Source: Frigidibacter albus
Lineage (GTDB): Bacteria > Pseudomonadota > Alphaproteobacteria > Rhodobacterales > Rhodobacteraceae
DNA: 64,000 nt
NCBI RefSeq assembly: GCF_009908165.1
Contig: NZ_JAAAUC010000007.1
Coordinates: forward strand, 1 to 64,000
Direction: 5' to 3'
In this document: positions 42,926-50,358 of the stretch, piece after piece
Position numbering within the stretch: position 1 is the first letter of the stretch
How the letters are laid out: every line of letters starts with the position of its first letter
Notes under the pieces: model-generated
Database searches by the model: none
What the model was told of the DNA's origin: nothing
What the model saw: only the letters and a program-made list of their open reading frames with translations
Program-made: the position numbers and the translations under genes

Positions 42926-43510
42926 TCAGAGCTTGGACAGCTTGGATTGCAGATCGGCCAGCTGCTTCTTGATCTGCGCCAGCTCTTCCTTCTCGCCGGT
43001 GCGGGTCGGGGCATCGGTCTCGGGCTCGGGGCCCGAGGTCCCGCCGCTCCAGCCACCCATCATCGTCTTCAGGAAGGCCTGCTGCTGGCGGGTCAGCGCG
43101 TCGAAGCCCGGCATCGTCGCCATCGGGCTGGGAAAGTTCGACAGGTTTTCCATCATCTTCGACTGGCTCTCGCGCAGCATCTCGAACGACATCGCCAGGA
43201 ACTGCGGCACCACGCTTTGCGCCTGCGTGGTGTAGCTGCGCACGAGGTCGGTCAGCACATCCACCGGCAGCACGCTTTCGCCGCGGCTTTCATGTTCGGC
43301 CACGATCTGCAGCAGATACTGGCGGGTCAGGTCGTCACCGGATTTCAGATCGATGATCTGAACCTCGCGCCCGTCCCGGATGAACGACGCGATATCCTCC
43401 AGGGTGACGTAATCGCTGGTCTCGGTGTTGTAGAGCCTGCGGCTGGCATAGCGCTTGATCAGCAGCGGCTTTTTCGCTTCTTCGGCCACGTCCACCTCCC
43501 CGGTTGTCAT
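42926..43510 (-). CDS. phaR: Polyhydroxyalkanoate synthesis repressor PhaR
   Basis: This 194-residue repressor has the conserved PhaR N-terminal DNA-binding region KKPLLIKRYASRRLYNTETS and DYVTLEDIASFIRDGREVQI at about residues 10-50. A C-terminal coiled region rich in Glu/Gln/Lys follows. PhaR binds PHA granules and TGC-rich operators. When granules form it leaves the DNA, and phaP is derepressed. It lies next to phaP with palindromic TGC sites in the phaP promoter (44244-44284) and may autoregulate. Confidence 0.95.
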   Translation of the reverse strand: MTTGEVDVAEEAKKPLLIKRYASRRLYNTETSDYVTLEDIASFIRDGREVQIIDLKSGDDLTRQYLLQIVAEHESRGESVLPVDVLTDLVRSYTTQAQSVVPQFLAMSFEMLRESQSKMMENLSNFPSPMATMPGFDALTRQQQAFLKTMMGGWSGGTSGPEPETDAPTRTGEKEELAQIKKQLADLQSKLSKL

Positions 43511-43525
43511 TTTTGCACTGCGGAA

Positions 43526-43555
43526 AGATTACGCAAGCAGCGCAGCAAAATACAA
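43526..43555 (-). promoter_or_regulatory. Candidate phaR promoter
   Basis: On the minus strand TTGTAT (43555-43550) and TAATCT (43531-43526) are spaced 18 bp apart, with CTGCGCTGC between them, which resembles part of a PhaR site. Visual match only. Confidence 0.35.
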
Positions 43556-43626
43556 ACGAAAAGAACGCCCCGGCCCCGCTCATCTGCAGGGCGGCCCCGC
43601 GAAATGCGGGCGCGCACAACGAAAAA

Positions 43627-43683
43627 GCGGCAGACCGAAGTCTGCCGCCCAAGACGAAAAGGGGGCAGACCGAAGTCTGCCCC
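43627..43683 (-). terminator. Tandem UUCG-tetraloop terminators after phaP
   Basis: Two hairpins stand in tandem (43662-43683 and 43627-43648). Read on the minus strand, each is GGCAGAC, then TTCG, then GTCTGCC, extended by GGGG/CCCC or GCG/CGC pairs. Each is followed by a T run (TTTT, then TTTTT). The C(UUCG)G tetraloop is exceptionally stable in RNA. They lie directly downstream of phaP. Confidence 0.85.
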
Positions 43684-43736
43684 AGGGCCCCGCGCCAGCA
43701 GGGAGGAGGTCGCTGGCGCCGGGTCTTCTTGCCTGA

Positions 43737-44189
43737 TTACTTCGCAGCGGTCGAAGTGGCCTTCTTCGCGGCGGTCGTCGCCTCGGCGGTGGCCTTCTTC
43801 ACGGCGGCGCTTGCGTCCTCGGAGAAGTCCTTGCCAGCGGCCATCATCAGTTCGACGGTTTCCATCTGAACCTTCTTCGCCACTTCAGCGAAGGCGGCCA
43901 TGTGCTCGGCGGCCATCTCGGCAGCCGACGAGGCGAAATCGGTCATCGCCTTGGTGTATTCGGTCGGCTCGTCCTTGGCTTTGGCCAGGGCACCGATCTT
44001 GGCGATGGTGTCCTTGGTCCAGCGCGAGGAAATCTCGGTCGACTTCTCGGCGGCTTCCAGGGCGACCTTGGCCATTTTCTCGGTCATGGCAGCCTGGGTC
44101 TTGAAAGCGTCCTGCATGGCCGAACCGTCCACCGGGAAGGACGACATCATGTCTTGGATGGCTTTGGTGAAATCTTGGGGTTTTTGCAT
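43737..44189 (-). CDS. phaP: Phasin (PHA granule coat protein)
   Basis: This 150-residue protein is almost entirely predicted amphipathic helix, reading MQKPQDFTKAIQDMMSSFPV and then MTEKMAKVALEAAEKSTEIS, with an Ala/Lys-rich tail (AEATTAAKKATSTAAK). It covers polyhydroxyalkanoate granules and controls their size. An AGGAG ribosome binding site precedes the ATG. Its promoter has a PhaR-type palindrome between -35 and -10, and two strong terminators follow, which suits a highly expressed, tightly regulated gene. Confidence 0.92.
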   Translation of the reverse strand: MQKPQDFTKAIQDMMSSFPVDGSAMQDAFKTQAAMTEKMAKVALEAAEKSTEISSRWTKDTIAKIGALAKAKDEPTEYTKAMTDFASSAAEMAAEHMAAFAEVAKKVQMETVELMMAAGKDFSEDASAAVKKATAEATTAAKKATSTAAK

Positions 44190-44235
44190 TTGAAGTGCTC
44201 CTCACTCGGGCGGTTACTTATTCAGCGACACGCAT

Positions 44236-44264
44236 AACATAGATGCTGCACTGCAGCATTGCAA
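44236..44264 (-). promoter_or_regulatory. phaP promoter
   Basis: On the minus strand TTGCAA (44264-44259) and TATGTT (44241-44236) are spaced exactly 17 bp apart. The spacer holds the 15-bp palindrome at 44244-44258, so repressor binding would directly block polymerase. Confidence 0.65.
44244..44258. promoter_or_regulatory. PhaR-type operator 1
   Basis: TGCTGCACTGCAGCA is a perfect 15-bp odd palindrome between the -35 and -10 of phaP. PhaR of related bacteria is known to bind TGC-rich palindromes of this kind. Confidence 0.75.
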
Positions 44265-44273
44265 CCCCAAATG

Positions 44274-44284
44274 CTGCAGTGCAG
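44274..44284. promoter_or_regulatory. PhaR-type operator 2
   Basis: CTGCAGTGCAG is a palindrome sharing the TGCAGTGCA-like core of operator 1. It lies 29 bp from it (centre to centre about 28 bp), just upstream of the phaP -35 box. Together they could allow cooperative binding. Confidence 0.65.
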
Positions 44285-44372
44285 AAGAAATTTTTGCGAC
44301 GGTTTTACGGCGCGCGCGCAACATTGGGACAGAGTGCCGCAGTCGCCTCCGCCTGCGGCCCCTGCCCTGCCC

Positions 44373-46190
44373 TCAGGCATCGACCACCTCGGACACATAG
44401 GTGCCGGGCGCTGGTGCCAGAACCGGATGATCCGGACTACCCGGCTGGCGCGCCGCAACCATCGTGCCCGACTTGCCCGCGAGCCATTCCCCCCAATGCG
44501 GCCACCAGCTGCCCCGCGTGAACTCTGCCGCGGCCTTCCAGTCGGTCGGCACGCCGTCCACCGGCGCGCTGCTGGTATAGTGCCCGTACTTGTCGCGGCC
44601 CGGCGGGTTGATGATCCCGGCGATATGGCCCGACTCGCTGAGGATGAAGGTCTTGTCCTTCGACGCCATCTGCCGGATGCCGGCAAAGCTGGCCTGCCAA
44701 GCCGCGATATGGTCGGTCTCGCAGGCGATGGCACAGAGCGGCACCTTCATGTCCGAAAGCCGCACCACCTCTCCCAGCACCGGGAAGCCCTCGGTCGCCA
44801 GCCGGTCCTGCTGGCACAGCAGCCGCAGATACTGCACCGCCATCTTTGCCGGCAGGTTGGTGCCATCGCCGTTCCAGAACAGCAGGTCGAACGCGGGCGG
44901 CGCCTCGCCCATCATGTAGCTGCGGATCGCCGGCTGATAGATCAGGTCGTTCGAGCGCAGGAACGAGAAGGTGCGGTTCATGAAGTATTTCGACAGCACC
45001 CCGTCATGCGCTACCTGCGCCTCGATCCCGTCGAGGAAGTCGTCATCGAGGAAGGGGATGAACTCGCCCTGATCGGAAAAGTCGGTCAGCGTGGTGAAGA
45101 AGGTGGCCGCGTTCACCGACTTGTCGCCGCGCTTGTCCATCAGCCCCAGCGTCAGCGTCAGCGTGGTGCCGGCGATGCAATAGCCGACGGCATTGACCTT
45201 CTTCTGCCCGGTGATCGCCTTCACCTGCTCGATGGCGGCAAGGTAGCCGTCCTGAACATAGTCATCCATGCCCTTGTCGGCATAGCTGGCATCGGGGTTC
45301 TTCCAGCTGACCACGAACAGCGTGAACCCCTGATCGACGATCCATTTCACCATGCTGTTCGACGGCTTCATGTCGAGGATGTAGAACTTGTTGATCCAGG
45401 GCGGGAAGATGATCAGCGGGATCTTGTGAACCTTCTCGGTGCTCGGCGCATACTGGATCAGCTCGAACAACTCATTGCGCCAGACGACCGACCCCGGGCT
45501 GGTGCCGATATTCTCGCCGACGCGGAAGGCCTTGGGATCGGCCAGCGTGATCAGAAGGTCACCGTGGCTCGCCTCGATATCGCGCACGAGGTTTTCCATC
45601 CCGTCCACAAGGCTCTGCCCGTCGGTCGCCACCGCCCGCTCCAGCGCATCGGGGTTGGTCGCCAGGAAGTTGGTCGGCGCCATCATGTCGACGATCTGCT
45701 TGGTGAAATACTCGATCCGCCGGCGGTCGCGCTCGTCAAGATGGTCGAGGCCCGCCACCGCGGTCTGCACCGCCTCGGCCGAGATCAGGTATTGCTGCTT
45801 GAGGAAGTTGAACCAGGGATGCGTGTCCCACAGCGGATTGGCAAAGCGGCGGTCCTTCGGCCCCGGATCCGCGGGTGCGGCCAGCTTGCCCTTGGCAAGC
45901 GTCGCTTGGGCATCGACGTAATGCTTCAGCGCCTTGCCCCAATAGGACACCTGATGCTCGAGGATCCGCTCGGGATGCTCCATCACCTCGGCCATGTAGG
46001 CGGCGCCGGCCTTCATGAACAGCTCTTGCCCCGGGCCTTCCAGCGCCGGGTTGGCCGGCCGTTTCTGGGTCAGCGCCTTGGTCAGACGCTGGGTCAGCGC
46101 CTCGACCTTGTGCAGGTTTTCTTCCAGTTTCTCGCGCTGTCGGGTCTCCGCCTCGCGGACCCGCAGGGCAGCCTCCTCCGCTGTTGTCAT
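44373..46190 (-). CDS. phaC: Class I poly(R)-hydroxyalkanoate synthase
   Basis: This 605-residue enzyme polymerises hydroxyacyl-CoA to polyhydroxyalkanoate on the granule surface. The lipase-box-like nucleophile is Cys338 in AVGYCIAGTTLTLTLG. The catalytic Asp is in CAIACETDHIAAWQ and the His in ILSESGHIAGIINPP. The N-terminal domain includes HPWFNFLKQQYLISAEAV, usual for class I. The alternative box residue Ala after Ile (CIAG instead of CxGG) is frequent in this lineage. It is divergent from phaZ, with 111 bp between starts. Confidence 0.96.
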   Translation of the reverse strand: MTTAEEAALRVREAETRQREKLEENLHKVEALTQRLTKALTQKRPANPALEGPGQELFMKAGAAYMAEVMEHPERILEHQVSYWGKALKHYVDAQATLAKGKLAAPADPGPKDRRFANPLWDTHPWFNFLKQQYLISAEAVQTAVAGLDHLDERDRRRIEYFTKQIVDMMAPTNFLATNPDALERAVATDGQSLVDGMENLVRDIEASHGDLLITLADPKAFRVGENIGTSPGSVVWRNELFELIQYAPSTEKVHKIPLIIFPPWINKFYILDMKPSNSMVKWIVDQGFTLFVVSWKNPDASYADKGMDDYVQDGYLAAIEQVKAITGQKKVNAVGYCIAGTTLTLTLGLMDKRGDKSVNAATFFTTLTDFSDQGEFIPFLDDDFLDGIEAQVAHDGVLSKYFMNRTFSFLRSNDLIYQPAIRSYMMGEAPPAFDLLFWNGDGTNLPAKMAVQYLRLLCQQDRLATEGFPVLGEVVRLSDMKVPLCAIACETDHIAAWQASFAGIRQMASKDKTFILSESGHIAGIINPPGRDKYGHYTSSAPVDGVPTDWKAAAEFTRGSWWPHWGEWLAGKSGTMVAARQPGSPDHPVLAPAPGTYVSEVVDA

Positions 46191-46301
46191 GTTAGTCTTT
46201 CCTCCCTATCCTCCGCCTTCGTACCATAACGTCGCGGCACTGGGGGGGAAAGCGACGAATCTGTTCGAGTAGTAGTCCGGGGTCCCCGGCAAGGAGACGC
46301 G

Positions 46302-47576
46302 ATGAAGGGCATGCTGACTTACGATCTGATGGAGACTGCGAGGAACACCAACGAGTGGCTTGGTGCTACTGCGCGCGCGATGGCTTCCTACCCCGCCTTT
46401 GGCCTGGCGCCGCACCCGTTTTTCAATGTGGTCGCCGCCTGGGGCGAAGTGACCGAGCGCAGCTTCGCCCGGATGGTCGCCAAGCCGGACTGGGGCATCC
46501 GCAGCGTGGTGGGCGATGACGGGCGTGATCACATCATCACCGTCGAGACGCTGGTCACCAAACCCTTTGGCAACCTGATCCATTTCAAGGCCGCGGGGCG
46601 CCCGCCCAAACCGCGCCGCGTGTTCCTGGTAGCGCCGATGTCGGGACACTATGCCACACTGCTGCGCTCGACCGTCGCCAGCCTTCTGCCCGATTGCGAA
46701 GTCTATGTGACCGACTGGCACAATGCGCGTGACATCCCGGTCAGCGAAGGCAAGTTCGATATCGAGGATTACACGCTCTACCTCGTGGACTTCATGAAGT
46801 TCCTCGGGCCCGACATCAACGTGATCGCGATCTGCCAGCCGGCCCCCCTGACCCTCGCCGCGACCGCCTATCTGGCCGAGCAGGAGCCCGAGGCGCAGCC
46901 CCGCACCCTGACCCTGATCGGCGGGCCGATCGACCCTGATGCTGCCGCCACCGATGTGACCGACTTTGGCCGCCGGGTGACGATGGGCCAGCTGGAACGC
47001 TCGATGATCCAGCGCGTTGGCTTCAAGTATCGCGGCGCCGGGCGGCTGGTCTATCCGGGCCTGCTGCAGCTGCAATCCTTCATCTCGATGAATGGCGAGC
47101 GGCATGGCAAGGCCTTCACCGACCAGATCCTGCGCGCCGCCAAGGGCGAGGCGGGCGACCATGACCAGCACAACCGCTTCTATGACGAATATCTTGCCGT
47201 CATGGACATGACCGCCGAGTTCTACCTGACCACGGTGGAGCGGCTGTTCAAGCGCCGCGTGGTCGCGCGCAACGTCTTCACCGTCGGCGACAAGCAGGTG
47301 GATATCGGCAAGATCACCCAGGTGGCGGTGAAGACCGTCGAGGGCGAGAAGGACGACATCTCTGCCCCCGGCCAGTGCCTTGCCGCGCTTGCCCTCTGCA
47401 CCGGGCTGCCGGACAGCAAGAAGGCCAGCCATCTGGAGCCGGGCGCCGGCCATTACGGCATCTTCGCCGGCAAGTCCTGGCGCGACAATATCCGGCCGCT
47501 GGTGCTGCGCTTCATCGACGACAATGCCGAGAATGGCGCGCCGATGAAGGCCAAGCCGGCGATCCGCGCCGTCTGA
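46302..47576 (+). CDS. phaZ: Intracellular polyhydroxyalkanoate depolymerase
   Basis: This 424-residue protein of the short-chain intracellular PHB depolymerase family degrades stored polymer. The conserved N-terminal part is MKGMLTYDLMETARNTNEWL and the core VFLVAPMSGHYATLLRSTVA. The nucleophile region is VIAICQPAPLTLAATAYLAE, with Cys in place of Ser as in PhaZ1-type enzymes. An AAGGAGA ribosome binding site precedes the ATG. The stop codon sits in a 14-bp sequence duplicated in tandem. Confidence 0.94.
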   Translation: MKGMLTYDLMETARNTNEWLGATARAMASYPAFGLAPHPFFNVVAAWGEVTERSFARMVAKPDWGIRSVVGDDGRDHIITVETLVTKPFGNLIHFKAAGRPPKPRRVFLVAPMSGHYATLLRSTVASLLPDCEVYVTDWHNARDIPVSEGKFDIEDYTLYLVDFMKFLGPDINVIAICQPAPLTLAATAYLAEQEPEAQPRTLTLIGGPIDPDAAATDVTDFGRRVTMGQLERSMIQRVGFKYRGAGRLVYPGLLQLQSFISMNGERHGKAFTDQILRAAKGEAGDHDQHNRFYDEYLAVMDMTAEFYLTTVERLFKRRVVARNVFTVGDKQVDIGKITQVAVKTVEGEKDDISAPGQCLAALALCTGLPDSKKASHLEPGAGHYGIFAGKSWRDNIRPLVLRFIDDNAENGAPMKAKPAIRAV

Positions 47577-47607
47577 TCTGCGCCGTCTGATCTGCGGGAA
47601 TTGCAAA

Positions 47608-47631
47608 AGGGCCGTCCTTCGGGGCGGCCCT
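47608..47631. terminator. Hairpin between phaZ and the downstream hydrolase
   Basis: AGGGCCGTCC pairs with GGGCGGCCCT around a short TTC-type loop. It separates convergent phaZ and the alpha/beta hydrolase gene, and an AAAA lead on the left gives a T run when read leftward. Confidence 0.7.
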
Positions 47632-47636
47632 ATTGC

Positions 47637-48374
47637 CTAGCGCAGCAGCAGCGGCGCCGACAGCCAGCCCAGCAAGGCCGCCGTCACCGCCTCGGGCTGC
47701 TCCAGCATCGGCAGATGGCCGGCATTGCGGATCAGCTCGAACCGCGCATGCGGCATCAGCTCCGCCAGAAATTCGTGGCGGCGGACGGGGCACAGCGTGT
47801 CATGCTCGCCGCACAGCACCAGCGCCGGCAGCCGCGCGGTGCGCAGGGTGCGCTGATGGTCGGGCCGCCGCACCAGCGCACGCGACTGCGCCAGATAGGC
47901 GTCCACCCCCAACGCATCGGCCATGTCGAGCAAGATCGCCTGCACCTCGTCCAGCCCCGGCCCCGGCGCCAGCGTGCTGGCTGGCACCTCTTGCAGCATC
48001 ATCTCGGCCAACCGCCCGGCGCGGGCCCCCACCAGCCGCGGCTCGCGCGCGGCGGCGACCTGCGGGTTTTCCGGCAAGGGGTTCACATCCATCAGCGCGA
48101 TCCGCGTCACCCGTTCCGGCGCGCGCTTCAGGATCTCCATTGCCACCAGCGCGCCCAGCCAGTGCCCGGCGACCGCAAAGCGCGGCGGCGCATGCTCCAG
48201 CACCGCGCGCGCCATCTCCTCGACGGAAGGCAGCGTGCCAAGGCAGGCCACCTGCACGGGGCGCAGCGCCGAGACGGTGATAATCTGGTGCCAGAAGGCG
48301 CGGGCATCCATCATCAACCCGGGGATCAGCAGCAGCGGCTCGGGACCGGTGGCGGGCGGGGTCGGACCGATCAT
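47637..48374 (-). CDS. Alpha/beta hydrolase-fold protein with Trp at the nucleophile position
   Basis: This 245-residue alpha/beta hydrolase has a clear fold pattern: LLLIPGLMMDARAFWHQ near the oxyanion region, LVLCGEHDTLCPVRRHEF with the acid Asp, and RNAGHLPMLEQPE with the catalytic His. The nucleophile elbow, normally GxSxG, reads GHWLG, with Trp72 encoded TGG (48159-48161). One base change from TCG would give Ser. The enzyme should lack normal esterase activity unless the base is an error. The start MIGPTPP is chosen because upstream residues are poor. It follows two other hydrolase genes on the same strand. Confidence 0.88.
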   Translation of the reverse strand: MIGPTPPATGPEPLLLIPGLMMDARAFWHQIITVSALRPVQVACLGTLPSVEEMARAVLEHAPPRFAVAGHWLGALVAMEILKRAPERVTRIALMDVNPLPENPQVAAAREPRLVGARAGRLAEMMLQEVPASTLAPGPGLDEVQAILLDMADALGVDAYLAQSRALVRRPDHQRTLRTARLPALVLCGEHDTLCPVRRHEFLAELMPHARFELIRNAGHLPMLEQPEAVTAALLGWLSAPLLLR

Positions 48375-48450
48375 CGCATTCCGCCCATCATCGCAACAGG
48401 CGCGAGACGCACCGAAGGTCCGGCGAAGATGCCGCAAAACCGACAGCCCA

Positions 48451-49446
48451 TCAATGCGCCCCGATCCAGTCGGCGATGATCCGCGCGGTGGCTTCCGTCT
48501 GCCCCGGGCTCAGCACATCCCCGGCGATGACATGCCCATAGGGATCATCCCCCGCGCCCATCTGCCGCTCCACCGCCACCATCGGCCCGCCCCACTGGCC
48601 CGAAATCGCACGGATTGCCGGGACCGAGACCACCGCATCGTCCGGCGAGAAGATGAACAACGATGGCGTCGCCACGGTGAAGTAATCCAGCGCCGCGGCC
48701 GCCCTTGTCAGCGCCGCCATCGGCAAGATCGCCTGCACCGGGTAGCGCGCGGTCCAGAACACCCCATGCGCCTCGTTCAGCGGGGTGAACCCGCCCTCCG
48801 ACCCCAGCACCAGCGGCAGCCAATAGCGCGCCAGCGGCCAGGTCAGCAGCCCGGCAAAGCGATGGTTCAGCCCGAAGTTCGGCGAGATCAGCACCACCCC
48901 CGCGATCCGCTGCGACAGCTTGCGGTCATTGGCCGCCACCGCCGCCAGCGTGCCGCCGGTCGAGGTGCCGATCAGATAGACCCGCTCTCCCAGCACGCCG
49001 CCGACCGCCACCGCCTCGGCCAGATCGTCGACCCAGTCCTGCACGGCGGGCTCCGCCATCGCGGCCCCGCCCCGCCCGTGGCCAGAGAGCCGGGTGTAGA
49101 ACAGGTTCGCCCCCAACTGCTCGGCCACCAGGTCGGGCAGCGGACGGATCTCCTCGGAACTGGCCGAGAACCCGTGCAGATAGACCAGCGACACCGGCGT
49201 CGTCTTCCCGGCCTGCCCGGCCCAGACCACCCGCTTCTGCAGCCCCGGCACGATATCGGCAAAGCCCGCCTCGCGCGCCGCCAGCCAGGCCTCGATCTGC
49301 ATGGTCCCCGGCACCTCGGCCGCATCGAAGCGCGGCGCCAGCGGCGCCGGCTCGCGGGGCGCGAACAGGGCCACCGCCGCGACGGCCGCCCCGCCGAACA
49401 GCAGCGTCCGCCCCAGCCATTTGCCGACCTGCCGCACATCCATCAC
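48451..49446 (-). CDS. Alpha/beta hydrolase (membrane-anchored lysophospholipase-like)
   Basis: This 331-residue protein has an N-terminal hydrophobic stretch (TLLFGGAAVAAVALFAPREP) and a hydrolase domain with oxyanion region LVYLHGFSASSEEIRPLPDL and nucleophile elbow LIGTSTGGTLAAVAAN. The C-terminal His lies in DPYGHVIAGDVLSP. The pattern resembles serine aminopeptidase S33/monoacylglycerol lipase-type enzymes. It overlaps the stop of the preceding hydrolase gene by ATGA, so the two are co-translated. Confidence 0.85.
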   Translation of the reverse strand: MMDVRQVGKWLGRTLLFGGAAVAAVALFAPREPAPLAPRFDAAEVPGTMQIEAWLAAREAGFADIVPGLQKRVVWAGQAGKTTPVSLVYLHGFSASSEEIRPLPDLVAEQLGANLFYTRLSGHGRGGAAMAEPAVQDWVDDLAEAVAVGGVLGERVYLIGTSTGGTLAAVAANDRKLSQRIAGVVLISPNFGLNHRFAGLLTWPLARYWLPLVLGSEGGFTPLNEAHGVFWTARYPVQAILPMAALTRAAAALDYFTVATPSLFIFSPDDAVVSVPAIRAISGQWGGPMVAVERQMGAGDDPYGHVIAGDVLSPGQTEATARIIADWIGAH

Positions 49447-50195
49447 GCGGCCCCCCGCGCCAGCACATCCGCCACCGCAGCCTCGATCAGTGCCAGGCAG
49501 TCAGGGCTGGAGAAGCGGTGATCGGCACCCTTCACCAGCGTCAGCCGGATATCGGGGCCCTGCGTATGGTCCAGCAGCCGCAAGGCCGTCGCGGGCGGCA
49601 CATCCACATCCGCCGTGCCTTGCAAGAACCGCACCGGAAACGGCAGCTGCAGCGGGCTGCGCAGCACCAGCTGGTCCCGCCCCTCCTCGATCAGCCTGCG
49701 GGTGATGACATAGGGCCCGTCCGAATACTCCGACGGCAGCTCCACCCGCCCCGCCCGGGTCAGCTGCACCCGCTGCGCCGGATCAAACCCGGCCCACATC
49801 GCATCCTCGGTGAAATCCGGCGCGGCGGCGATGGTGACGAGGCCGGCCACACGGCCGCCAAGCGCCTTGCAGCACAGCAGCGAGATCCAGCCGCCCATCG
49901 ACGAGCCGACCAGAACCTGCGGCCCCTCGGTCAGCGCGGTGATCGCAACCAGCGCATCGGCGGCCCAATCGCCAATCGCCCCGTCCAGAAAGTCGCCCGA
50001 AGACTGCCCGTGCCCCGAATAGTCGAAGCGCAGGAAGGCCCGGCCCTGCGCCAGCGCCCATGCCTCCAGCGCCTGCGCCTTGGTGCCGGTCATGTCGGAC
50101 CGGAACCCGCCCAGAAACACCACGCCCGGGCCGCTGCCGGGCTTGCGCTCATAGGCGATGCGCCGCCCCTCGGGGGTGACCAAAAATTCCGGCAT
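49443..50195 (-). CDS. Alpha/beta hydrolase (ABHD10-like)
   Basis: This 250-residue hydrolase has VFLGGFRSDMTGTKAQALEA, FDYSGHGQSSGDFLDG and nucleophile elbow VLVGSSMGGWISLLCC, with the catalytic Asp/His in the C-terminal part (GTADVDVPPATAL, VKGADHRFSSPD). It is close to the mycophenolic acid acyl-glucuronide esterase (ABHD10) group of thioester/ester hydrolases. Its substrate is unknown. It is the first gene of a run of three hydrolases, divergent from thrS by 163 bp. The start is the ATG preceded by a GAGCAGGA region. Confidence 0.87.
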   Translation of the reverse strand: MPEFLVTPEGRRIAYERKPGSGPGVVFLGGFRSDMTGTKAQALEAWALAQGRAFLRFDYSGHGQSSGDFLDGAIGDWAADALVAITALTEGPQVLVGSSMGGWISLLCCKALGGRVAGLVTIAAAPDFTEDAMWAGFDPAQRVQLTRAGRVELPSEYSDGPYVITRRLIEEGRDQLVLRSPLQLPFPVRFLQGTADVDVPPATALRLLDHTQGPDIRLTLVKGADHRFSSPDCLALIEAAVADVLARGAA

Positions 50196-50358
50196 GGGTC
50201 CTGCTCCGCTCTTTTTTGTCATCCTACCCTGCCGCGGCACAGGCGCAACAGGGGCCATGACCCGCGTTGACAGCACCGGCGGAAACGGGAATAGAAGGCC
50301 GCAACATAACCCGCAATCGGGCGTTCCGTGGGCGCCAAACCGACGAGGAGTGCCTTAG

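Noticed and set aside
50196-50358. T-box or attenuator before thrS
   Set aside because: No specifier-type stem or T-box sequence was recognised, and such elements are rare in this group.
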